64,000 nucleotides of DNA from Colwellia_A sp047621305 (lineage in GTDB: Bacteria; Pseudomonadota; Gammaproteobacteria; Enterobacterales; Alteromonadaceae): assembly GCA_047621305.1 (NCBI GenBank), contig JBLHNB010000003.1, positions 69,036 through 133,035 on the forward strand, written 5' to 3'. Made by a program: the position numbers and the translations under genes. The notes under the pieces are model-generated. The model did not search any database, was not told where the DNA came from, and was given only the letters and a program-made list of their open reading frames with translations. Below are positions 45,834 to 54,165 of this stretch, piece by piece (the first letter of the stretch is position 1; every line of letters begins with the position of its first letter).

Positions 45834-46511
45834 TTGAAAATAACACGCTATAAAATTAACGAACTATTTGAAACCATTCAAGGCGAAGGTTCATTTACTG
45901 GTCAACCTTCTATTTTTATTAGATTGCAGGGCTGCCCCGTTGCTTGCTCATGGTGTGATACTAAGCATACTTGGGCAATAAATATCGAAGATCAAATCCC
46001 AACTAATAATATGTTAAATAAAACGCGAGAGTCTGACCATTGGTCAGCGCTTAGTGTTGATGATATTTTGCAGGTGATATTACAACAAAATTACCAGGCA
46101 AAACATATTGTTATCACCGGCGGTGAACCCGCAATGGTTGATTTAACGCCTTTATGTGATGGATTGGAGACAAAAGGCTATAGTTGTCAAATTGAAACCT
46201 CTGGTACCTTTGAAATTAAAACCTCAGAAAAATGTTGGGTCACGGTTTCACCCAAGGTCAACATGAAAGGAGGTTATAAAATATTATCTTCTGCAATGCA
46301 CAGAGCCAATGAAATTAAGCACCCTATAGCTACCGAACAACATGTTGATGATTTAAAAGCGCTTTTAAAAGAGCATCAGATAGTGAATACACAAGTATAT
46401 TTACAACCGATCAGTCAAAAAAAGCGTGCTACAGATCTCGCCATCAAAACCTGCATCGAAAATAATTGGCGTTTATCAGTACAAGTGCATAAGTACTTAG
46501 GTATTGAATAA
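45834..46511 (+). CDS. queE: 7-carboxy-7-deazaguanine synthase QueE
   Basis: A 225-residue radical SAM enzyme. The cluster motif is CPVACSWCDTKHTW, the SAM/iron-sulfur CxxxCxxC, and ITGGEPAMVDL provides the GGE motif. It converts carboxy-tetrahydropterin to carboxy-deazaguanine, the substrate of QueC next door. TTG 45834 is chosen because AAAGG lies seven bases upstream and it aligns with the E. coli start; a longer TTG start at 45804 is possible. A TATAAT at 45778-45783 may be its -10 box. Confidence 0.92.
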   Translation: MKITRYKINELFETIQGEGSFTGQPSIFIRLQGCPVACSWCDTKHTWAINIEDQIPTNNMLNKTRESDHWSALSVDDILQVILQQNYQAKHIVITGGEPAMVDLTPLCDGLETKGYSCQIETSGTFEIKTSEKCWVTVSPKVNMKGGYKILSSAMHRANEIKHPIATEQHVDDLKALLKEHQIVNTQVYLQPISQKKRATDLAIKTCIENNWRLSVQVHKYLGIE

Positions 46512-46550
46512 GTACTCTATTGTTAAGGATTATTAGTGAGCATTAGAGGA

Positions 46551-48755
46551 TTAGTGAGAGGATTTACTGATCGGGAGTTGCACACTAATAGTCACTCCTT
46601 TTGGATTGTGATGATCATCAGCTGTTATTTTCCCTCGATGAAATTCAACAATCAAGCGCGCAATATATAAACCTAAACCCAGATGAGGCTGAGACTGTTT
46701 ATCAGCAGGGCGCATTGATACCATAGAATCAAACAAACGCTCTTTCATTTGTTCTGGTAATAACGCGCCGTTGTTGCTGATATGTAGCATTACCTCATGG
46801 GAATTTGTTTCTAATACAATATTAATATGATTATCATTACTAAACTCAACTGCATTGGCGATGACTTTATCTAATAGTTGCGCAATATGTTCAGGGGAAC
46901 CATTAACAGTGGAGTTAACCTCAGCATCTTCTATCGCTAGATTAAAAATCACGTCTGGATATATTTGTCGATATCCTTGTATGCAACCACTAAGTACTTG
47001 TTCGAGATTAAAGTTAATTTTCTCTGTGCTATGTACCATTTGTTCAATACGTGTGGCTTCACTCATATTGGTTAAAATCAAATTAAGGCGCTGAATACCT
47101 ATTTGTGCTCTTTCGATATAAGGTTCAGCTGCACTTGGGATCTCTTGCATTGCAAGGTTTTCTAGTGATGTTCTTACGACCGCTATGGGTGTACGTAATT
47201 CGTGAGACAGTCGTGACGACATATTTTCAAGGTAATGGTTATATTGACTCAAACGATTAACCGCGGTTGAAAAACTGCGAGAAAGATCACCTATTTCGTC
47301 ATTTGTTGTTGAAGGAACCAGTGTACTTTTAATACGACCATGTTCATCGATTGAAGACTCAGCCTCATTGCGCAACAAACGAATGCGAGTTGAAATCCTA
47401 CTAGCAAAAAAGAAAAAAGCGAGAGCGCCCAATAACATGATGGCCAATATAGAACTAAAAAGCTTTTCTAAGGCTTGGTTTCTAACGGTTAAGATACCAT
47501 TGGTGGTTTCTTCTACGATCACCGCGCCATTGACTTTATTACCGATAAAAATAGGGTAGGCGGCAGATAAAATAACGGCTTTTTGATCCGTTGTTAATCG
47601 CCATTGTGATTTTTCAACCCCTTGTAAAGCACTTTCAATATGTGTACCTGTGAGTGTTTGAGTATCATAGCGCTGATCAATAAAATCACGGTGTGGTTTG
47701 TTGAAAATTTTGTCATATAAAGGCTTAAGCCAATTATTAATATAGGTTAAAACGGCATTGTCTTTATTTAGGCTCGAATTGTTTTTTTGCCATAAACCAT
47801 TCGCTTTATTGATATCACCTGCTTTGGCAAGTACACGGCGGTGTTGATCCACCACCCAAATACTGGAGTTGGTATAACTCATCCCTTTAACAATGCGTTC
47901 AATTTCAGGTGATGGCACCAATATTGTACCTAACGTTGCTATGCTGGTAGGATCGGCACTGCCTATAGTGCTAACAATTTCACCCAGATTCACGTCTACA
48001 TCATTTACGGTAAAGGCAATATTATCGCTAATTTTTGTGAGAGGGATACGAAATTCTAAATTATAGCCTTCAGTGGTTTGTTGCCAATGACCTTGAATAA
48101 AGCTGACAGGTTTTGGAATATTATTTTCAATTGCCGTTGTTTTATAGGCGTCTAACCAACCAGGTGTTTTATTACTGAGTAAGTACCGGTTAAAGCTACC
48201 ATCGGGTTCAGTAAAAGCTAATTCAATATGATCGTTATGTTTAATACTGCGCGCATTTTTATCACGATAAATTACTTGATCATCAACAATACGTAGGAAA
48301 AAATACAAAAATTTATCGTACTTGCCAACCGCAGCGGTAAAATTAAGGGTTAATTTTTCAGCAGTGATGTGATTAAATATTTGATTACCAAAACCATAAT
48401 AATGAGATTTATTACTGTAGTTAGGCCAGTCCGTTGATAAACCATCGAGTTTTATGGCTTGTTTGAGTTGGTATCCGTATAAGTCTTTACCTTTTTCTAC
48501 ACTGGGTAAAAAGCTGGCTTGATTATTAAATAAATTGGCCCGTTCATGCAAAGCTGTTGCCAAAGCTCTTGCTGTGCCAATAATGGTTTGCTCTTGTCCA
48601 AAACGAAGGTACTTCTCCATCTCCCAAACATATTGATAACCAAACCATGGAATAGTGAATAAAAAACCTGAAAGCAATAATAACTTACTGCGTAAACCAA
48701 ATCTTAGTTTCATTGCGTTCGTTTCATTAAATGAGTTTCGTTGAGTTAGCATCAT
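46551..48755 (-). CDS. pdsS: PdsS-type sensor histidine kinase (dedicated sortase system)
   Basis: A 734-residue membrane kinase: TM1 about 23-42, a large extracytoplasmic sensor (43-430), TM2 about 433-452, HAMP about 453-505, phosphoacceptor H518 in SRLSHELRTP and an ATPase domain ending LGLGLYIARLIVEFHRGKI. The sensor's first part (about 98-250; LDGLSTDWPNY, HIELAFTEPDG) resembles a CBM9/DOMON-type carbohydrate-binding fold, by eye only. Pairing with the regulator and OmpA-like gene upstream matches the proteobacterial dedicated sortase (pds) kinase family. ATG 48713 (MKLRFGL) is a plausible shorter start. Confidence 0.8.
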   Translation of the reverse strand: MMLTQRNSFNETNAMKLRFGLRSKLLLLSGFLFTIPWFGYQYVWEMEKYLRFGQEQTIIGTARALATALHERANLFNNQASFLPSVEKGKDLYGYQLKQAIKLDGLSTDWPNYSNKSHYYGFGNQIFNHITAEKLTLNFTAAVGKYDKFLYFFLRIVDDQVIYRDKNARSIKHNDHIELAFTEPDGSFNRYLLSNKTPGWLDAYKTTAIENNIPKPVSFIQGHWQQTTEGYNLEFRIPLTKISDNIAFTVNDVDVNLGEIVSTIGSADPTSIATLGTILVPSPEIERIVKGMSYTNSSIWVVDQHRRVLAKAGDINKANGLWQKNNSSLNKDNAVLTYINNWLKPLYDKIFNKPHRDFIDQRYDTQTLTGTHIESALQGVEKSQWRLTTDQKAVILSAAYPIFIGNKVNGAVIVEETTNGILTVRNQALEKLFSSILAIMLLGALAFFFFASRISTRIRLLRNEAESSIDEHGRIKSTLVPSTTNDEIGDLSRSFSTAVNRLSQYNHYLENMSSRLSHELRTPIAVVRTSLENLAMQEIPSAAEPYIERAQIGIQRLNLILTNMSEATRIEQMVHSTEKINFNLEQVLSGCIQGYRQIYPDVIFNLAIEDAEVNSTVNGSPEHIAQLLDKVIANAVEFSNDNHINIVLETNSHEVMLHISNNGALLPEQMKERLFDSMVSMRPADKQSQPHLGLGLYIARLIVEFHRGKITADDHHNPKGVTISVQLPISKSSH

Positions 48756-48781
48756 GATCTTAAATTCATTAAATGAGTTTC
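48723..48781 (-). repeat. 17-bp direct repeat flanking the pdsS start
   Basis: GAAACTCATTTAATGAA (minus-strand reading) occurs at 48739-48723 and 48781-48765, 42 bases apart, one copy inside the first codons of pdsS and one in its leader. It looks like a local duplication that moved or extended the start of the gene. Confidence 0.85.
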
Positions 48782-48801
48782 AATATCATAATTTTATCGG
48801 T

Positions 48802-49527
48802 TTAGACTTTTACTGACGGCGCTTCTTGATTCCAGCGATAACCCATACCATAGACAGTTTCAATGCAATCAAACGCTTTATCTATTGCGGCAAACTTTTT
48901 ACGAATACGTTTTATATGTGAAGTAATAGTGCTGTCATCAACAAAGATATTTGAGTCTTGCATCAGTTGTTGACGATTTTTGACATGACCGGGGTGCTTG
49001 GCTAATGCGTATACCATCCAAAACTCAGTAATGGTTAAGTCAACTACACTGTTTTGCCAACTTACTGTCATTCTTTGATTATCAATAGCAACAGCCCCCA
49101 ATGTTAATAAATGCTCTTCTTTAGTGGGTTCTTTTAAAGCATCTTGTCGTCTAAACAAAGCCGCTATGCGCGCGGTTAAATGGGGTAAGCTTATATCTTT
49201 GGTTAGGTAATCATCAGCACCAATACGTAAACCTGATACGGTATCAACATCGTTATCTCGTGCAGTCAGAAATATTATCGGCAAGGTTGTCGACATTGAA
49301 CGTAACCACTGACACAAAGTAAAACCCCCATCATACTCTTGCTCCAAACCAATATCTAAAATTGCCAGATGCGGTAAACGTATTGAAAACGCTTTGGTTG
49401 CATCTGCTCTATTAGCATAGGTTTGTACTTGGTAGCCTTGTCGACGTAATACGTCGGCATAGTTTTCTCTAATTGCCGCTTCATCTTCAACAATAGCGAT
49501 ATGTTTCAATTTACTTTTCCACGTCAT
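48802..49527 (-). CDS. pdsR: PdsR-type OmpR/PhoB response regulator
   Basis: A 241-residue regulator: receiver domain about 8-125 with phosphoacceptor D58 (LAILDIGLE) and acidic VEDE at 13-16, TxR at IFLTARD and a conserved K in DDYLTKD; C-terminal winged helix about 135-235 (TEFWMVYALAKHPGHVKNRQQLM). It is 46 bases upstream of the kinase gene and divergent from the OmpA-like gene. The set corresponds to the dedicated sortase two-component system of marine gammaproteobacteria. Which genes it controls cannot be seen. Confidence 0.85.
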   Translation of the reverse strand: MTWKSKLKHIAIVEDEAAIRENYADVLRRQGYQVQTYANRADATKAFSIRLPHLAILDIGLEQEYDGGFTLCQWLRSMSTTLPIIFLTARDNDVDTVSGLRIGADDYLTKDISLPHLTARIAALFRRQDALKEPTKEEHLLTLGAVAIDNQRMTVSWQNSVVDLTITEFWMVYALAKHPGHVKNRQQLMQDSNIFVDDSTITSHIKRIRKKFAAIDKAFDCIETVYGMGYRWNQEAPSVKV

Positions 49528-49717
49528 TTGTCACTAGCTCGCACTATATAGCAGTTTATTTCTAAAAGCGCGTCATTATTACAATTGCCATATTGTTGCC
49601 ACAATTATTCAGTGCTTTGCCCTTATTAGGTCGTTTAGACGACTCTTTTTATTGTTTTAATTAACGCATCAACAAAAAATAACTTTTACATTAATATTTA
49701 CTCAAAAGGGCATTAAC
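49528..49717. promoter_or_regulatory. Divergent pdsR/pdsO promoter region
   Basis: 190 bases without a gene. No clear operator was found; the divergent starts of pdsR and pdsO suggest shared control, likely by PdsR. Confidence 0.3.
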
Positions 49718-50509
49718 ATGACAACGTCATCATTAAATAAATCATCATTCAAAAAATCTACATTAGCGTGCATCATCATCAGTTCACTTATTGCAACGCC
49801 TGTTCTGGCGAGTAATGAACTGCAGCTATCACCAGAAAAAAACAGTCAAAAGCAGCAAGCTAAGAAAAAAGAAGGCATAGGTTTTGGTGCTGGCGCACTG
49901 CTAGGGGCCGTCATTGCCGGACCATTTGGCGCGGTGCTTAGTGGTATTGCGGGTAGCTTAATTGCCAAACATGTCAATGTTACTGATGAACGGGATAGTT
50001 TAACCATCGCATTAACAGAGGAAAAAAACAGCCATCAACTCGCTTTGCAAAATTACCAAGATAAGCTAAAAACAGCAGATCAAGAATATCAAAGTGAATT
50101 ATTAGCATTACAACAAAGTCAGCATAATACCAGCCAATTACAGGCTGAAAATTTATTAATGAGCTTACAATTTACGACAGGTTCCAGCGAAGTTAAATCC
50201 CATTATCAAGGACAAATACAAGCTTTAGCGCAAATGTTAACCCAAGCGCCTGATTTATCGGTTGATCTTTCTGGTTACACTGATTTACAAGGAGATGAAT
50301 CACTTAATCATAAACTTTCAATAGCGCGCGTAAACTCAGTAAAACATGCGCTGGTTAATCATGGTGTAAAAAGCGAACGCATTAAACTATATGCCTATGG
50401 TGAGCAATCCCCCGTGATTGCTAATAATCAAAAAGAAGCGAGCTTTTACGACCGTCGTGTGGTGATTAAACTTCGTAAGGATGAAGGACAAGTTGCAAAA
50501 AATTACTAA
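49718..50509 (+). CDS. pdsO: PdsO-type OmpA-like outer-membrane protein
   Basis: A 263-residue exported protein: signal peptide ending VLASNE (about 31), a lysine-rich stretch, a glycine-zipper segment at about 48-80 (GFGAGALLGAVIAGPFG), a coiled coil about 88-145, and a C-terminal OmpA peptidoglycan-binding domain (about 150-258; TDLQGDESLNHKLSIARV, ERIKLYAYGEQSP). The glycine-zipper plus coiled coil plus OmpA arrangement and its place beside PdsRS match PdsO of the dedicated sortase locus. A sortase and its target usually follow; here they do not. Confidence 0.8.
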   Translation: MTTSSLNKSSFKKSTLACIIISSLIATPVLASNELQLSPEKNSQKQQAKKKEGIGFGAGALLGAVIAGPFGAVLSGIAGSLIAKHVNVTDERDSLTIALTEEKNSHQLALQNYQDKLKTADQEYQSELLALQQSQHNTSQLQAENLLMSLQFTTGSSEVKSHYQGQIQALAQMLTQAPDLSVDLSGYTDLQGDESLNHKLSIARVNSVKHALVNHGVKSERIKLYAYGEQSPVIANNQKEASFYDRRVVIKLRKDEGQVAKNY

Positions 50510-50585
50510 TTTACTATTAAATAAATAGTATTAAATAAGGAGGTGCTCAATAAATAATAGTAATTTCAAAGCTGTATCATGAAAG

Positions 50586-50622
50586 ATAAAGCCAAGGTGA
50601 CTCCCGTCTACCTTGGCTTTAT
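50586..50622. terminator. Hairpin between pdsO and the GFA gene
   Basis: A 13-bp perfect stem (50586-50598 with 50610-50622), 11-nt loop. It separates the converging pdsO and GFA genes. Confidence 0.75.
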
Positions 50623-50628
50623 GTTTAG

Positions 50629-51045
50629 TTACACTTTCGCAGCAAAAAAAGCCATGATTTCAGCGGTAGTCATTTCTTTAGTCTCATTGGAAAAGCAATA
50701 ATAACTTGGTCGCATGTCGCTAAAATACTGCATATCCATTTCCAACCCTTGCAAGTTTGGAAACATACCTACTGGCATATTATATTCACCTGTTGCTTTA
50801 AATTTATAAAACAGATGAGTTCCACATTCAGTGCAAAAACCACGAGATGCCCAAGATGATGATTCGTACATTTTAACTTTGTCATCACCTTCAATTTTTA
50901 CTTTAGTACCGCACTTCACCGCAAAGAATGGAGCACCTCCCCAAGTTCTACACGATTGGCAATGGCACACAGTAAATTTAGGATTAATTTCTTCGGCAAT
51001 AATTTTTACAGCACCACAAAGGCAGTTTGTTTCTGAGTGAGACAT
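50629..51045 (-). CDS. GFA-family zinc protein
   Basis: A 138-residue protein of the glutathione-dependent formaldehyde-activating (GFA)/CENP-V fold. Cysteines that bind zinc are visible: CLCGAV at 8-13, CHCQSCRTWGGAPF at about 32-45, and CTECGTHL near residue 96. GFA-like proteins have varied or unknown roles, often in glutathione-linked detoxification. It is the first gene of an accessory-looking minus-strand stretch. Confidence 0.85.
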   Translation of the reverse strand: MSHSETNCLCGAVKIIAEEINPKFTVCHCQSCRTWGGAPFFAVKCGTKVKIEGDDKVKMYESSSWASRGFCTECGTHLFYKFKATGEYNMPVGMFPNLQGLEMDMQYFSDMRPSYYCFSNETKEMTTAEIMAFFAAKV

Positions 51046-51330
51046 TTTGATGACACCTTAATTGATAAACACCAAACGAGCCTGTAGAGCTAACTCGTTT
51101 ATAAATTTTTTAATCAAAATACTCTAGCGGGATTATTTTATTTTAACAATCAAAAAATGAGGAGATAAAATAATATACGAAATACTATACCAGCGAAAAA
51201 ATTTTCCCGTTAACTTCGTACGATGAGGTTATTGATATCAATTCCTTCACAAAAGAAATTGATATTTACACTATAGAGTAGCGCCTAGGCTTTTCTAATA
51301 CCCCGACACCTATTTTTATTTGTAGCTGTA
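51046..51330. other. Spacer with repeat and inverted repeats, no gene
   Basis: 285 bases upstream of the GFA gene. They contain one copy of AACGAGCCTGTAGA (51075-51088) inside a small dyad (51074-51080 with 51094-51100), and a 9-bp inverted repeat 51235-51243/51257-51265. Nothing else was recognised. Confidence 0.6.
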
Positions 51331-51715
51331 TTAGAATACCATTGCATGGTCTACTAAGAACCTACCATTTATATGTGTTAAAACTATTTCAGCAACGTAG
51401 TCGCCTTCAACTTTAGAGCAAGTTTGTTTCCAGATAATTACCGCTGAATCAGGGCGTTTGAGTACCGCAATGGGTTCCCTTTTACCCCAAATGCCTTTCT
51501 CAGATTGGTACTTTTTGCAAACCCATTCCAAATGTTCTTTGGTAACGATCGCTTTTGCTCTATCTGTAAAATCTTGGACATGCCTAAAATGATCAATATC
51601 AGTAGATGCTTGCATCAAGTTATCCATAATTGGAGTAGCTATATCTAATATTTCTTTTTCCGACATTTTCAGAAAATTCATCCAAACGCCTTAATACTGC
51701 TAACGAGCCTGTAGA
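51075..51715. repeat. Dispersed 14-mer repeat pair
   Basis: AACGAGCCTGTAGA occurs at 51075-51088 and 51702-51715, each a little upstream of a minus-strand gene (GFA and the unknown gene at 51331-51681). The context recalls cassette boundary sequences, but no full attC structure was built. Confidence 0.7.
51331..51681 (-). CDS. Small protein of unknown function
   Basis: A 116-residue soluble protein with a helical first half (IMDNLMQASTDIDHFRHVQDFTDRA) and a strand-rich second half (AVIIWKQTCSKVEGDY, VLTHINGRFLVDHAMVF), a layout like NTF2/SnoaL-fold or similar small domains, but I do not recognise a family. AAGGCG lies seven bases before the ATG; ATG at codon 6 is an alternative. It sits between a GFA gene and a broken SnoaL-like gene, all on the minus strand. 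Confidence 0.65.
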   Translation of the reverse strand: MNFLKMSEKEILDIATPIMDNLMQASTDIDHFRHVQDFTDRAKAIVTKEHLEWVCKKYQSEKGIWGKREPIAVLKRPDSAVIIWKQTCSKVEGDYVAEIVLTHINGRFLVDHAMVF

Positions 51716-51832
51716 ATTTCTCTTTTAGAAAGAACAGCCTCAAAAATTGTACCTGAAAACGCGTTGCCACGTGAAATCTGAGGTAATATCCTGCTAGAAA
51801 ATGACTTGTATGCTAACGTTTATCGGCGATGC
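51682..51832. other. Spacer between the unknown gene and the pseudogene
   Basis: 151 bases with the second copy of the 14-mer and the string GTTAGCA twice on the minus strand. No gene was seen. Confidence 0.5.
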
Positions 51833-51978
51833 TCAGTAAGCAGAGTGAACAGCCGCATTAATTTTCCAGCCACTTTCAGTGTTAACCAAAAGCATACTTT
51901 GCTTTCCCCAGAATGATCTTACATCACCATGATAAACCGCGTAATCAAAATAGATACTACTAATAAAATTTTCTTCAT
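51833..51978 (-). pseudogene. Broken exported SnoaL/NTF2-like protein remnant
   Basis: The ATG at 51978 reads MKKILLVVSILITRF and stops soon after (a signal-peptide-like start). In a second frame the rest continues through DVRSFWGKQSMLLVN and TESGWKINAAVHSAY to a stop at 51833, typical of the C-terminus of small DUF4440/SnoaL-type proteins. A deletion and frameshift join the two. It cannot make a functional protein. Confidence 0.65.
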
Positions 51979-52882
51979 AATGACTCCGTGTTGGATTCTA
52001 TAGTTAGCTAACGCTTATTATCGAGCATTTAGTATAAACTTTTTTGCCCTTTATAATTAAAAGCTCAAGTAGATACTATTACTCGTTGATTTTATTTAAC
52101 AATTATCTGTTTTTTTTAGTGGTAATATAACGTATTACTAAAAACAAAAAAATAACGATGTTAAACTAGAATTTGTTGCACCCTATTAAATAACCTGAAC
52201 TCTGGATAATGAGTACTTGATGTTTAAGTAAAATCAATCACTTATATAGTTAAACAAAAACGACAACACGCTTGAAGTAACGATATGCTCTCTCAATGTT
52301 TCATTTTATGCCTTTATCAAGGCAAAACGTTTATGAATAGCGAGCTATTTATCGACGTTTTAACGCTGAGAATGGGATAAAAGGGAATGTTGAGCAAGTA
52401 CTGCTTATCCAAAGCTCAGGTTAAATAACAAATAAATATATTTTCCCACTATAAATTAGGGGTTTACAATCTTATTTAACAACAAAACGAGAACGTTGAT
52501 AATTATATCGCAGGATAAAAAATCAAGCGTTATGGGCTTTATCTTTGAGGTACAAAATAGTAACCCGAAAAATAAAAACCGAATCAGGGATTAGCATGCG
52601 CTAGTTGTGGTTAGTCGCCGGTCACATTGGAATGTTATATTGGTTATCCTAGTTGTATTTTTAACAGATGAATCTATACAATGCAGTATAATGTCAATCT
52701 CACTAACGATGTGATCATTTCTACTCGTTAAAATAACCAACGACTTCGTTATTTATTTAATAATTAGAACAACTCGTTATTAAAATAAATACCTTGTATT
52801 TGGCCATTTTCCCTCCGTATAAAGTAGATCACCTAATTAATGAAACTTGTATAGGTAATAAACAAATTAAGGTCGCTGTTTA
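51979..52882. other. Gene-free 0.9-kb decaying region
   Basis: No coding region with a start, ribosome binding site and plausible composition was found on either strand. The one recognisable structure is the inverted-repeat element at 52192-52422. The rest is A/T-rich and full of stops, consistent with eroded accessory DNA. Confidence 0.6.
52192..52422. mobile_element. MITE-like element, 231 bp, with 28-bp terminal inverted repeats
   Basis: The left end AACCTGAACTCTGGATAATG and the right end (read on the other strand) AACCTGAGCTTTGGATAAGC match at 24 of the first 28 positions, both running on to AGTACTTG. The element is flanked on both sides by the 4-bp AAAT (52188-52191 and 52423-52426), a likely target duplication. 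It has no transposase, so it is a non-autonomous or deleted insertion sequence. The parent family was not identified. Confidence 0.75.
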
Positions 52883-54046
52883 ATGTTTAAAAAATTGTTG
52901 TTGTTACTTATCGTTATTAGTTTAGTCGGTTGTAAGAGTACATCTGATCTTGCCTCACTTCGTAGTGCAAAAAAGCTAATTAAGCAAATAAATTCTGACG
53001 ATACTGATCTGTTCACCATTGCTGAACAGGCCGTTAAAACTAGTGAGCTTATTCAACACGATATCAATAATATCAAATCGTTACTTGATGAATTACGTGA
53101 GCATATTGGCGAAGTCTGGGGTGAAAGCAAGCCTCAAGTACCTAACAATAAAAAGCTGGTTAAATATACCAACAACTATAAAGCGCGTGCGATTGTTGAC
53201 TTTGAAAAAGGCACCATTTTAATTGAAACTTTAGCTGATAGCTCTCAAGCTAAAACGCTGAACAATTTACAACATGCCATAGTCACTACTTTATTATCCA
53301 CATCAGATCCTCGAAAAACGGATATATTTTCAAGCGATGCACCACAACTATCAGGCAAACCTTATTTGTACCAACAGGTGGTTGATCGCGACAACAAGCC
53401 TATTCAATACCCGTGGCGTGCTAATCGATTCTCCCAGTATTTAACAGAATTCAAATTACAGAAATACAATAAAAACCAAAAACAAATTTATGCGGTTAGC
53501 ATTAAAATGGTTGAAAAACATCAACATTTACGCGAGGAAAAATACAGTAGCTATGTACTTGCGGCGGCTAAACGTTATCAAATATCACCACAGCTGATAT
53601 ACGCTATTATTGAAACCGAAAGTAGTTTTAACCCGTTTGCAGTAAGTACAGCGAATGCCTATGGCTTAATGCAAGTTGTGCCTAAAACAGCTGGAGCCGA
53701 TGTTTTTCAACGTATTAAAAAAATAAAGGGCTCACCAACCAAGCGACAACTATTTGACCCAGCATATAATATTGATATCGGTTCAGCCTATTTGTACATT
53801 CTTAATAACAATTATTTGAAGGGCGTTACCAATTCAACGAGCCGTCATTATTCCATTATTTCCGCTTATAATGGCGGCGCTGGAAATGTATTAAAAACCT
53901 TTCATGGTAATCGAAAAACGGCGCTTAAGGTACTCAATACTAAGTCATCTAAAGATGTTTATTATTTACTAACCAATAAGCACCCTAAAACAGAGTCTCG
54001 TCATTATTTGAAGAAGGTAACTAAGGCTGAAAAAACGTATTTATAA
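52883..54046 (+). CDS. mltC: Membrane-bound lytic murein transglycosylase C
   Basis: A 387-residue lipoprotein: signal with lipobox LVGC (C17), an N-terminal MltC domain about 60-190 (AIVDFEKGTILIETLADSS), and an SLT domain about 215-380 with catalytic glutamate in ETESSFNPFAVS and AYGLMQVVP, AYNGGAGNVL. It is a lytic transglycosylase of the outer membrane. It aligns with E. coli MltC along its full length. Confidence 0.93.
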   Translation: MFKKLLLLLIVISLVGCKSTSDLASLRSAKKLIKQINSDDTDLFTIAEQAVKTSELIQHDINNIKSLLDELREHIGEVWGESKPQVPNNKKLVKYTNNYKARAIVDFEKGTILIETLADSSQAKTLNNLQHAIVTTLLSTSDPRKTDIFSSDAPQLSGKPYLYQQVVDRDNKPIQYPWRANRFSQYLTEFKLQKYNKNQKQIYAVSIKMVEKHQHLREEKYSSYVLAAAKRYQISPQLIYAIIETESSFNPFAVSTANAYGLMQVVPKTAGADVFQRIKKIKGSPTKRQLFDPAYNIDIGSAYLYILNNNYLKGVTNSTSRHYSIISAYNGGAGNVLKTFHGNRKTALKVLNTKSSKDVYYLLTNKHPKTESRHYLKKVTKAEKTYL

Positions 54047-54165
54047 ATGACGAAGGGTGAAGTTAACATGAAAAAGGCCGATGATTTTGGCCTTCTGGGT
54101 AATGTTAGTATGAATGGTGTTCACTCGGTATGAAAATTTATTACGTTCGATACGTCATTTTTACA

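Noticed and set aside
54074..54094. Terminator after mltC
   Set aside because: AAGGCC/GGCCTT forms only a 6-bp stem with no T-run, too weak to list.
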